Positions 44,801-56,000 of a stretch of DNA of 64,000 nucleotides are shown one piece after another (the first letter of the stretch is position 1; each line of letters begins with the position of its first letter). Location of the stretch: the NCBI GenBank assembly GCA_016858145.1, contig JAEHOE010000065.1:591331-655330 (forward strand), written 5' to 3'. The DNA comes from Edaphochlamys debaryana. Taxonomy: Eukaryota > Chlorophyta > Chlorophyceae > Chlamydomonadales. Under the pieces are notes generated by a model. That model did no database searches. It was not told the DNA's origin and saw only the letters and a program-made list of their open reading frames with translations. Position numbers and translations under genes: made by a program.

Positions 44801-47800
44801 GCGCCGGCGCTCCGTAGGCAGCGCTGGCGACGGCAGCGATACCACCCCCTCCGCCGGGCCGTCGGCGCCGCCAGCAGCCGCCAGCTTGGCGGCGCAGCTG
44901 GCAAGCCTGCCGCCGCCGCCGCCGGTGCCGCCGCTGGCAGCGGGCGGCCCGGCGATGCAGTTCAAGCCCGTGCCCGTACTTTTCCGATCCAACTCCATGT
45001 CTGACTCGGACGACGCGGTGGACGAGGCTCCGGATCTGCCGTCGTACGGAACTTCCGCCGCCGCCGCCGCCCTATCCCAGCTACACAGCGGCACGCCATC
45101 CGCCGCCGCCGCCACCGCCGCCGTTGGTAGCGGCTCCGGGGCGGGGCCGTCGTCAGCTCCGGATGGCGCTGCCGCCGTCGGCGCACCTGCTGCCGCCGCC
45201 GCCGGTGCGGCGGCGGCGCCGACCAACGCCGAGGCCCTGGCGGCGGCGGTGCAGGCGGTGGTGGCGGCGGCGGCGGCCGAGTCGGCGGCCATGGAGGCGG
45301 CCCTAGACGAGGTGCTGGCGGCGGCGCTGCTGCCGCTGGCGCCGTCGCCCTGGGGCGCCCCCTCCCCCGCCACCGCCGGAACCAGCTCCGGGCCTTCGGG
45401 ATCGGGCTCGGGGGCGGAGTCGGAGGGGGCGGACGCGCATGGGGGCGGCAGCGGCGGCGGGGGTGGTGGGGGCTCGGGTGGCAGCGGGCGTGGGGCTGGA
45501 GGGGGCAGCGACGGCGGCGGGTCAGGCGGCGGCCGCCCGTCGAGAGGTGGCGGTGGCGGTGGCGGTGGCGGAGGCGGAGGCGGAGGCGGAGGGCCGGGGG
45601 CGGGGCGCGATGCCGAGCTGTCGGCGGCCGCGCAGTGGCTGATGCAGGTGCGCCGAGGGGGCGGGGCGTCCATGGGCCCACCCTCCCTCGCACGTACCCC
45701 TGCTTTCCCGACCTTCCCATGCACACTTCTGCTCCGCCCTGAACCCAGTTCAATGCATGGCCCTTGCCGCCGCCCCCCGAGGGGCCCCCTTCCTTCCCCC
45801 CCTCCCCCTCGGCGCGATCCCGCTCAGCAACAAACACCCCCTCCCCCTCCTTCCCCTTCCTTCCCCCTCCTCCCCCCGCTCCCCCCCCCTCCCCCCCCTC
45901 CCCCCTCCCTCCCCCCCAGGTCTCCCAGCTGACCCAGCTCACGGCCCTCCGCCTGGAGCGCTTCGCCCGGGTGCCGCCCCCCGCGCTGGCGCCCCTGCGG
46001 GGCCTGCGCCGCCTGCAGCTGACAGGGCTGCGGGGGCTGGAGGCGCAGCTCGTGAGGGTGGGTGCTCCTGGGGGGAAGGCAGGGGCGGGGGCAGGGGCGG
46101 GTGGGGGGTGTCGAGGTGGGGTGTCGAGGGGCGGCTGGAGGGGAGCGGTCGGGGAGTGAGCGGCCCTTGACGAGGAGGGGCGGAGGAGGGAGGGTCAGGG
46201 AGTGAGGCGAATTTGCGCACCCCAGACGAATCCTCTCCTGCCCGCCCCGCCCCCCCCCACACCCCGCCATGCTTCTACGGCACAGGTGACGTGATCCCGG
46301 TCACTCTCCACTCCCCAACCCCCCCTTCCCCTCATCCCCCAACCCCTACCCCTCATCCCCCCCCACCCCACCAGACCCTGGCCTCCCTGCCCTGCCTCAC
46401 CTACCTCAGCCTGGAGGGCCGCTCGTCCGCCCACATGGGCTCCAGCGTGTACGGCACGCTCGCGCGGATGCCGTACGCCCCACCATCTGCCGTACAGGTG
46501 TGCCACGACTGGCCACTTCGCTAGGGGCGTGCAGTGCCGCTTGCTTGGGCTGCCAACGCGGGGGGGTGATAGGTGGGCGCGGGGTCTCTCACTGACTGCC
46601 CCCCCACCCAGGCAACCCCGACTCCATCCTCTCCTCTCCTCAAACCCCAAACGCCCTCCTCTCCCCAAACCCCAACACCCGCCTCCCCCCAAACCCCAAA
46701 CCCCAGGCCCTGTCCGGCCTCTGCCGCCTGCGCCTGCTCTACCTGGCCGGCTTCACCCTCGTGGAGCCGCCGCCGCCGCTGCCGCCGCTGCCGCTGCACC
46801 GCCGCCGCCGCGGCGCCGCCAACGGCTCCGGCGCCGCCGCCACCGCCGCCGCCGAGGCCGCGCGGCGGCGGCACGTGGCGGCGGCGGCGGCGGCGCGGGC
46901 GCGTGAGGAGTGGGGCTGCCTGGGGGCGGAGGAGGGGGAGGGGGAGGGGGGAGGGGCGGGGGGCGACCCGCTCGATGCGGTGCTGGGGGCGCTGGGGGGC
47001 CTGCAGCGGCTGAGGTACCTGGGGCTGTGCGTGGCGGAGTGGGTGCAGGTGCGCGGGGGGTGGGGGGTGGGGTGGGGTGGGGTTGGGGGACACAAGCAGC
47101 GCTGCGACGCATGGCCGTGATTGCCCCCGCACGTCCTAGGACCCGGACAGGCTCTTCTTGTTTGACATTGAGGCCTAAAACTGGGCTGGCTTGCCACAAA
47201 GTGCCAAGGGATGAATGCCCGGCCCCGTGTCACCGTGTTCCGGCCCCCGGCTTCCGTGACCTCCCCCTCCTCTCTCTCTTCTCCATGCTCTCCCTCTTCC
47301 CCCTCCCCCTGACGCCCCCCCAGCCCGCCCACGTGAACCGCCTGTGCTCCGCGCTGCCCGCTCTGCGCATGCTGGCGCTCCCCGCGGACGCAGCCACGCG
47401 CCGCTGGGTGCCGGGCCGCGGTGGCGGCGGCGGCGGGGCGGCGGCGGTGATGGGGGAGGGCCTGGCGGCGCTCAAGGCCGCGGCGGAGCGGTTGACCCAG
47501 GCGGCGGCGGCTGACGTTGGCGGCCCGGGCGCAGGCGCAGGTGGCGGCGGCGGCGGCGGCGGCGGCGGCAGTGGAGCGTCGGGCAGTGGTGGAGCGCCCG
47601 GCGGCGCCGCCAGCGGCTTCCTGTCAGACGCGCGGACGTTTGCGGAGGAGATCGAGGAGTGTACGGCAGCGGTGTACTGCGGTCTGAGCGAGGCGGAGTT
47701 CTGGCGGGCGGTTGAGGGGTTGGACGAGCAAGTGCGGGCGCAGGGGGCGCTGGTGCAGGGGGTGTGGGGGCGGGGGCGGGAGCGTGGGGTGGGGGCAGGC

Positions 47801-47872
47801 AGGACGGCAGGCGGGGAGGGAGAGGGAGAGGACTCAGGGGAAGAGGACGGGGCCAAGGAGGCGATGGTATGA
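38821..47872 (+). CDS. F-box-like leucine-rich-repeat protein
   Basis: Large LRR (ribonuclease-inhibitor-like) scaffold; substrate unknown. Exons: 38821-40291, 40458-40567, 40827-40876, 41093-41957, 42082-42185, 42367-42472, 42761-42829, 43128-43277, 43636-43872, 44223-45647, 45920-46051, 46375-46497, 46707-47048, 47324-47872. Phases close; about 1,910 residues. Residues near 26-72 resemble an F-box (PSLAPLVQHLILSRLTAEEL, then CVDSAV). LRR units follow: LSSLTLTDLPF, LSRLALS, LKHLDLHANGF, LTYLRLNQA, VRHLALRKL, LTRLSLKC, LRHLAMHYL, LTALTLQ, LTALRLERF, LTYLSLEG, LRLLYLAGF, LRYLGLC, LRMLALPAD. Long Ala/Gly inserts interrupt the repeats (exons 4 and 10). This domain order suggests an SCF ubiquitin-ligase substrate receptor, an inference. 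The exon 11 end could instead be 46057 (same phase). ATG 38833 is an alternative start. Confidence 0.82.
42440..42540 (+). repeat. Exon-end/donor duplication after LRR exon 6
   Basis: The exon end GACGGCAGGGGGAACGACGG..AAG|GTGTG (boundary 42472) is echoed in the intron by ATGACGGAGCGGAGGTGGGG (about 42503-42522) followed by GACGGCAGGGGGG. It is another imperfect copy of an exon end with an AG|GT junction. Confidence 0.6.
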
Positions 47873-50054
47873 CAGTTGTCGGTGTGTGCTAGGCGCTAGG
47901 TTGCTCGTCCCGGAGTAGCTTACCGGGCCAACGGTCGAGAGCCGGATCCTTGGAACCGACAACGGAAACCATTAAATGGGACCGCCTGCGCAGCGCCAGA
48001 AGTGAAAGCAGTCACCGCAGCAGTCACAGTCGCCTTAACCTTCCACAAGTTGACTGAATAATCAACGATGCCTGTGTTGGATGCACTGTGCCCTAGCGTG
48101 CAAGCAAATTCCCTCGCCTTGCGTAAGCTCAGCCACCCTGAGCCGCCTGAGGTCACGCATGCCATAAGTTGATGTTTGCTGTTTTGGTAAGCCGCATCGC
48201 ATCGCATCGCTCATGGCTTTCTGCAGGGGGCCAGCTGTTGTGATTCCAACTCCCTGCTTGCTTTCAGGCTCAACACGAGGCCCTCACCCGCACACGCTCT
48301 AAAATGTACATGACGCCGGCCACCCGTCAGGCATGAGGGGGGGGGGCGGAAGAAGGTTCTAGTTTGATCAGCCTGTGATCAGCCACACAAACCTCCAGCG
48401 GTGTGCCTTGAACACCCGAGTAAGGCTGTTGGCAGCCTCTCAGCCGTTTCACAGTTCACAAAGCCGCTGCTGGCTGCTGACCCTCAGCCGCTTTCCTAGC
48501 GCTAGCGGAGCTCCGGATCAGCGCCCCTCGAGGGAAAGCCCTCCATGATTGTTTTTCCTGAGATGAGGCCACCATGTCCCCGGCATGGCCATGGCCTGTG
48601 AGCACCCGTGGCGTGTGTGTGGGCGACCCGACCTCCTGCACACGGCTGGCCCAGCCCTGCAGGCGGATCCGCACACGGGTGCGGGCTTGACGCTGACGCG
48701 AGGGCCGCGCTGTCTAGGTTCCTGCCTGCCCACCAAGGGCGTAAGAGCCACGAGCCGGTCACGAGGAGGCAACAAGGCAGGGTACCTGGGCGCGGTCGGA
48801 GCTGATGCGGTTTCACAGGCGGCACGGGGCAGTAGCTCTTTTTTTCTCTGAGAGGGATTACATGGAACAGAAGAGAAGGGGGAGAAGCCGAGCGGACCTG
48901 CCTCTGAAGGACAGGCCTGACACCACCGAGATCCCCACAAACTCTGGAAGAATACCGCCGGAGGAGATGAACTAGATGAACTGCCAGCAATCAACCACTC
49001 AGCCAGGACAAAGACGGTGCCAACAGGAAGGAAGGATAGGAAGACGTAGCACCAAAAAAGAAAGGCCGGACCCCCACCGCGCAGGAAGGAAGAATAGACC
49101 CTTGGGCCAGAAAACCCATGGCCCCGGCCACAGCCACGCACTGGGACAGGGCCGTTCCCTGAAGCTCCCTCTCAGATGACACCACCTCCGGTCAGGTCTA
49201 GCTATGCCCAGCTGAGACGTTCTGGGCACCTGTACCGGGTTCCTGACCACCAGACGCAGGCCATGACTATGCCCAGTCCTCAAATCCTGGGGGCACCTGC
49301 TCTCTTGCCCCAACACCTACCCCCCCCCACACACAAACAAGACCTCCGCACTGTCCGACATCATCCTAAACCGTCAAAGCTCTAGAGCATCCACCGTTTA
49401 TTAGGTTTATACTCCAGCTGAAGTAGAGCTTCAACATTAAGGTTTGTACTCAAGCTTGTAGCGTAGCCTCGCCCCCTTCTAGTCTGTCCAAAAGCGTTTT
49501 TGACGTCTTTCTGAGTAGGCTCACTAGTGGCTTTGAGGCCCAAACAGACGCACCGACAACGGGAACAGGAGCAGACCAGCAAGACACCCTAGCCGGGGAG
49601 GTGGTGTCCTCGCAAGGGCACGAGCAGGCCAGCAAGACACTCAAACCAGACAGGACAGGGACAAGGATGAGGACAGGCACAGAAGAGGTCCTCAAGGGAC
49701 CGGGGCGACACCTCAGCAGAGGACGCACAGCGGCCAGGCAAGCCTGGCAGAGGTCAGCTCTCGACTGAGCGAGCTCTGCTCCCACCAGAGCGAAGACCAC
49801 CTCCCCGGCTCCACACCGGGTTTCCCGGGTTTCCTCTCTCGCGCCAACCCCACCAATACAGGGCCCCTTGTGGATCGCCCTGGGTGGGGACCTGGCCCGA
49901 ACGAGTTCCCACCTACGAAGAAAACACAAAAAACACAGCAAGCAGACCACCAACCCGAAACCCCTCCCCAAAACGCAGAGAACACACAGCCACCAAAACG
50001 CAAACAGCCTCCCCAGAGGCCGGGCACCTGCTGCCTCAAGCATCCCTTGCCTTG
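47873..50054. other. Unassigned region left of the satellite array
   Basis: It begins with the LRR gene 3' UTR. From about 48850 to 50040 the plus strand is noticeably A/purine-rich (GAAGGAAGGATAGGAAG, ACCAAAAAAGAAAGG, AACACAAAAAACACAG), unlike the rest of the window. Long frames exist on the minus strand (49141-48518, 50076-49450), the latter Leu/Val/Phe-rich, but no domain, terminal repeat or reverse-transcriptase motif could be recognised. An imperfect direct repeat (AGCAGRCCAGCAAGACAC) occurs near 49569 and 49623. Confidence 0.4.
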
Positions 50055-53000
50055 GGACCCCGCCGCCGCGCAACATTGACCCGCTCTACTCCCGCCCGTT
50101 CCGAGGCCGCTAACCCCCTTGCAAGCATCTATTAGGTGTATTGAAGGGTTCAGAAGGCTTGGGAGGTGCGGGGACGCGGTGGGGAGAGAGCTGGGCGCTT
50201 TGGGAGAGGCGGGGGGCAGGCCGGGGGTCGGGGCCGCGGACCCCGCCGCCGCGCAAAACTGACCCGCTCTACTCCCGCCCGTTCCGAGGCCTCCAACCCC
50301 CTTGCAAGCATCTATTAGATGTATTGAAGGGTTCAGAAGGCTTGGGAGGTGCGGGGACGCGGTGGGGAGAGAGCTGGGCGCTTTGGGAGAGGCGGGGGCA
50401 GGCCGGGGGTCGGGGCCGCGGACCCCGCCGCCGCGCAACATTGACCCGCTCTACTCCCGCCCGTTCCGAGGCCGCCAACCCCCTTGCAAGCATCTACTAG
50501 ATGTATTGAAGGGTTCAGAAGGCTTGGGAGGTGCGGGGACGCGGTGGGGAGAGAGCTGGGCGCTTTGGGAGAGGCGGGGGGCAGGCCGGGGGTCGGGGCC
50601 GCGGACCCCGCCGCCGCGCAACATTGACCCGCTCTACTCCCGCCCGTTCCGAGGCCGCCAACCCCCTTGCAAGCATCTACTAGATGTATTGAAGGGTTCA
50701 GAAGGCTTGGGAGGTGCGGGGACGCGGTGGGGAGAGAGCTGGGCGCTTTGGGAGAGGCGGGGGGCAGGCCGGGGGTCGGGGCCGCGGACCCCGCCGCCGC
50801 GCAACATTGACCCGCTCTACTCCCGCCCGTTCCGAGGCCGCCAACCCCCTTGCAAGCATCTATCAGATGTATTGAAGGGTTCAGAAGGCTTGGGAGGTGC
50901 GGGGACGCGGTGGGGAGAGAGCTGGGCGCTTTGGGAGAGGCGGGGGCAGGCCGGGGGTCGGGGCCGCGGACCCCGCCGCCGCGCAAAATTGACCCGCTCT
51001 ACTCCCGCCCGTTCCGAGGCCGCCAACCCCCTTGCAAGCATCTATCAGATGTATTGAAGGGTTCAGAAGGCTTGGGAGGTGCGGGGACGCGGTGGGGAGA
51101 GAGCTGGGCGCTTTGGGAGAGGCGGGGGCAGGCCGGGGGTCGGGGCCGCGGACCCCGCCGCCGCGCAACATTGACCCGCTCTACTCCCGCCCGTTCCGAG
51201 GCCGCCAACCCCCTTGCAAGCATCTATCAGATGTATTGAAGGGTTCAGAAGGCTTGGGAGGTGCGGGGACGCGGTGGGGAGAGAGCTGGGCGCTTTGGGA
51301 GAGGCGGGGGCAGGCCGGGGGTCGGGGCCGCGGACCCTGCCGCCGCGCAAAATTGACCCGCTCTACTCCCGCCCGTTCCGAGGCCGCCAATCCCCTTGCA
51401 AGCATCTATCAGATGTATTGAAGGGTTCAGAAGGCTTGGGAGGTGCGGGGACGCGGTGGGGAGAGAGCTGGGCGCTTTGGGAGAGGCGGGGGCAGGCCGG
51501 GGGTCGGGGCCGCGGACCCTGCCGCCGCGCAAAATTGACCCGCTCTACTCCCGCCCGTTCCGAGGCCGCCAATCCCCTTGCAAGCATCTATCAGATGTAT
51601 TGAAGGGTTCAGAAGGCTTGGGAGGTGCGGGGACGCGGTGGGGAGAGAGCTGGGCGCTTTGGGAGAGGCGGGGGCAGGCCGGGGGTCGGGGCCGCGGACC
51701 CCGCCGCCGCGCAACATTGACCCGCTCTACTCCCGCCCGTTCCGAGGCCGCCAATCCCCTTGCAAGCATCTATCAGATGTATTTAAGGGTTCAGAAGGCT
51801 TGGGAGGTGCGGGGACGCGGTGGGGAGAGAGCTGGGCGCTTTGGGAGAGGCGGGGGCAGGCCGGGGGTCGGGGCCGCGGACCCTGCCGCCGCGCAAAATT
51901 GACCCGCTCTACTCCCGCCCGTTCCGAGGCCGCCAATCCCCTTGCAAGCATCTATCAGATGTATTGAAGGGTTCAGAAGGCTTGGGAGGTGCGGGGACGC
52001 GGTGGGGAGAGAGCTGGGCGCTTTGGGAGAGGCGGGGGCAGGCCGGGGGTCGGGGCCGCGGACCCCGCCGCCGCGCAACATTGACCCGCTCTACTCCCGC
52101 CCGTTCCGAGGCCGCCAATCCCCTTGCAAGCATCTATCAGATGTATTGAAGGGTTCAGAAGGCTTGGGAGGTGCGGGGACGCGGTGGGGAGAGAGCTGGG
52201 CGCTTTGGGAGAGGCGGGGGGCAGGCCGGGGGTCGGGGCCGCGGACCCCGCCGCCGCGCAAAACTGACCCGCTCTACTCCCGCCCGTTCCGAGGCCTCCA
52301 ACCCCCTTGCAAGCATCTATTAGATGTATTGAAGGGTTCAGAAGGCTTGGGAGGTGCGGGGACGCGGTGGGGAGAGAGCTGGGCGCTTTGGGAGAGGCGG
52401 GGGCAGGCCGGGGGTCGGGGCCGCGGACCCCGCCGCCGCGCAAAATTGACCCGCTCTACTCCCGCCCGTTCCGAGGCCGCCAACCCCCTTGCAAGCATCT
52501 ATCAGATGTATTGAAGGGTTCAGAAGGCTTGGGAGGTGCGGGGACGCGGTGGGGAGAGAGCTGGGCGCTTTGGGAGAGGCGGGGGCAGGCCGGGGGTCGG
52601 GGCCGCGGACCCCGCCGCCGCGCAAAATTGACCCGCTCTACTCCCGCCCGTTCCGAGGCCGCCAACCCCCTTGCAAGCATCTATCAGATGTATTGAAGGG
52701 TTCAGAAGGCTTGGGAGGTGCGGGGACGCGGTGGGGAGAGAGCTGGGCGCTTTGGGAGAGGCGGGGGCAGGCCGGGGGTCGGGGCCGCGGACCCCGCCGC
52801 CGCGCAAAATTGACCCGCTCTACTCCCGCCCGTTCCGAGGCCGCCAACCCCCTTGCAAGCATCTATTAGATGTATTGAAGGGTTCAGAAGGCTTGGGAGG
52901 TGCTGGGGACGCGGTGGGGAGAGAGCTGGGCGCTTTGGGAGAGGCGGGGGCAGGCCGGGGGTCGGGGGCCGCGGACCCCGCTGCCGCGCAAAATTGACCC

Positions 53001-56000
53001 GCTCTACTCCCGCCCGTTCCGAGGCCGCCAACCCCCTTGCAAGCATCTATCAGATGTATTGAAGGGTTCAGAAGGCTTGGGAGGTGCGGGGACGCGGTGG
53101 GGAGAGAGCTGGGCGCTTTGGGAGAGGCGGGGGCAGGCCGGGGGTCGGGGCCGCGGACCCCGCCGCCGCGCAAAATTGACCCGCTCTACTCCCGCCCGTT
53201 CCGAGGCCGCCAACCCCCTTGCAAGCATCTATCAGATGTATTGAAGGGTTCAGAAGGCTTGGGAGGTGCGGGGACGCGGTGGGGAGAGAGCTGGGCGCTT
53301 TGGGAGAGGCGGGGGCAGGCCGGGGGTCGGGGCCGCGGACCCCGCCGCCGCGCAAAATTGACCCGCTCTACTCCCGCCCGTTCCGAGGCCGCCAATCCCC
53401 TTGCAAGCATCTATCAGATGTATTGAAGGGTTCAGAAGGCTTGGGAGGTGCGGGGACGCGGTGGGGAGAGAGCTGGGCGCTTTGGGAGAGGCGGGGGCAG
53501 GCCGGGGGTCGGGGCCGCGGACCCCGCCGCCGCGCAAAATTGACCCGCTCTACTCCCGCCCGTTCCGAGGCCGCCAATCCCCTTGCAAGCATCTATCAGA
53601 TGTATTGAAGGGTTCAGAAGGCTTGGGAGGTGCGGGGACGCGGTGGGGAGAGAGCTGGGCGCTTTGGGAGAGGCGGGGGCAGGCCGGGGGTCGGGGCCGC
53701 GGACCCCGCCGCCGCGCAAAATTGACCCGCTCTACTCCCGCCCGTTCCGAGGCCGCCAACCCCCTTGCAAGCATCTACTAGATGTATTGAAGGGTTCAGA
53801 AGGCTTGGGAGGTGCGGGGACGCGGTGGGGAGAGAGCTGGGCGCTTTGGGAGAGGCGGGGGGCAGGCCGGGGGTCGGGGCCGCGGACCCCGCCGCCGCGC
53901 AAAATTGACCCGCTCTACTCCCGCCCGTTCCGAGGCCGCCAACCCCCTTGCAAGCATCTACTAGATGTATTGAAGGGTTCAGAAGGCTTGGGAGGTGCGG
54001 GGACGCGGTGGGGAGAGAGCTGGGCGCTTTGGGAGAGGCGGGGGCAGGCCGGGGGTCGGGGCCGCGGACCCCGCCGCCGCGCAAAATTGACCCGCTCTAC
54101 TCCCGCCCGTTCCGAGGCCGCCAATCCCCCTTGCAAGCATCTATCAGATGTATTGAAGGGTTCAGAAGGCTTGGGAGGTGCGGGGACGCGGTGGGGAGAG
54201 AGCTGGGCGCTTTGGGAGAGGCGGGGGCAGGCCGGGGGTCGGGGCCGCGGACCCCGCCGCCGCGCAAAATTGACCCGCTCTACTCCCGCCCGTTCCGAGG
54301 CCGCCAACCCCCTTGCAAGCATCTATCAGATGTATTGAAGGGTTCAGAAGGCTTGGGAGGTGCGGGGACGCGGTGGGGAGAGAGCTGGGCGCTTTGGGAG
54401 AGGCGGGGGCAGGCCGGGGGTCGGGGCCGCGGACCCCGCCGCCGCGCAAAATTGACCCGCTCTACTCCCGCCCGTTCCGAGGCCGCCAACCCCCTTGCAA
54501 GCATCTATCAGATGTATTGAAGGGTTCAGAAGGCTTGGGAGGTGCGGGGACGCGGTGGGGAGAGAGCTGGGCGCTTTGGGAGAGGCGGGGGCAGGCCGGG
54601 GGTCGGGGCCGCGGACCCCGCCGCCGCGCAAAATTGACCCGCTCTACTCCCGCCCGTTCCGAGGCCGCCAACCCCCTTGCAAGCATCTATCAGATGTATT
54701 GAAGGGTTCAGAAGGCTTGGGAGGTGCGGGGACGCGGTGGGGAGAGAGCTGGGCGCTTTGGGAGAGGCGGGGGCAGGCCGGGGGTCGGGGCCGCGGACCC
54801 CGCCGCCGCGCAAAATTGACCCGCTCTACTCCCGCCCGTTCCGAGGCCGCCAACCCCCTTGCAAGCATCTATCAGATGTATTGAAGGGTTCAGAAGGCTT
54901 GGGAGGTGCGGGGACGCGGTGGGGAGAGAGCTGGGCGCTTTGGGAGAGGCGGGGGCAGGCCGGGGGTCGGGGCCGCGGACCCCGCCGCCGCGCAAAATTG
55001 ACCCGCTCTACTCCCGCCCGTTCCGAGGCCGCCAACCCCCTTGCAAGCATCTATCAGATGTATTGAAGGGTTCAGAAGGCTTGGGAGGTGCGGGGACGCG
55101 GTGGGGAGAGAGCTGGGCGCTTTGGGAGAGGCGGGGGCAGGCCGGGGGTCGGGGCCGCGGACCCCGCCGCCGCGCAAAATTGACCCGCTCTACTCCCGCC
55201 CGTTCCGAGGCCGCCAATCCCCCTTGCAAGCATCTATCAGATGTATTGAAGGGTTCAGAAGGCTTGGGAGGTGCGGGGACGCGGTGGGGAGAGAGCTGGG
55301 CGCTTTGGGAGAGGCGGGGGCAGGCCGGGGGTCGGGGCCGCGGACCCCGCCGCCGCGCAAAATTGACCCGCTCTACTCCCGCCCGTTCCGAGGCCGCCAA
55401 CCCCCTTGCAAGCATCTATCAGATGTATTGAAGGGTTCAGAAGGCTTGGGAGGTGCGGGGACGCGGTGGGGAGAGAGCTGGGCGCTTTGGGAGAGGCGGG
55501 GGCAGGCCGGGGGTCGGGGCCGCGGACCCCGCCGCCGCGCAAAATTGACCCGCTCTACTCCCGCCCGTTCCGAGGCCGCCAACCCCCTTGCAAGCATCTA
55601 TCAGATGTATTGAAGGGTTCAGAAGGCTTGGGAGGTGCGGGGACGCGGTGGGGAGAGAGCTGGGCGCTTTGGGAGAGGCGGGGGCAGGCCGGGGGTCGGG
55701 GCCGCGGACCCCGCCGCCGCGCAAAATTGACCCGCTCTACTCCCGCCCGTTCCGAGGCCGCCAACCCCCTTGCAAGCATCTATCAGATGTATTGAAGGGT
55801 TCAGAAGGCTTGGGAGGTGCGGGGACGCGGTGGGGAGAGAGCTGGGCGCTTTGGGAGAGGCGGGGGCAGGCCGGGGGTCGGGGCCGCGGACCCCGCCGCC
55901 GCGCAAAATTGACCCGCTCTACTCCCGCCCGTTCCGAGGCCGCCAACCCCCTTGCAAGCATCTATCAGATGTATTGAAGGGTTCAGAAGGCTTGGGAGGT

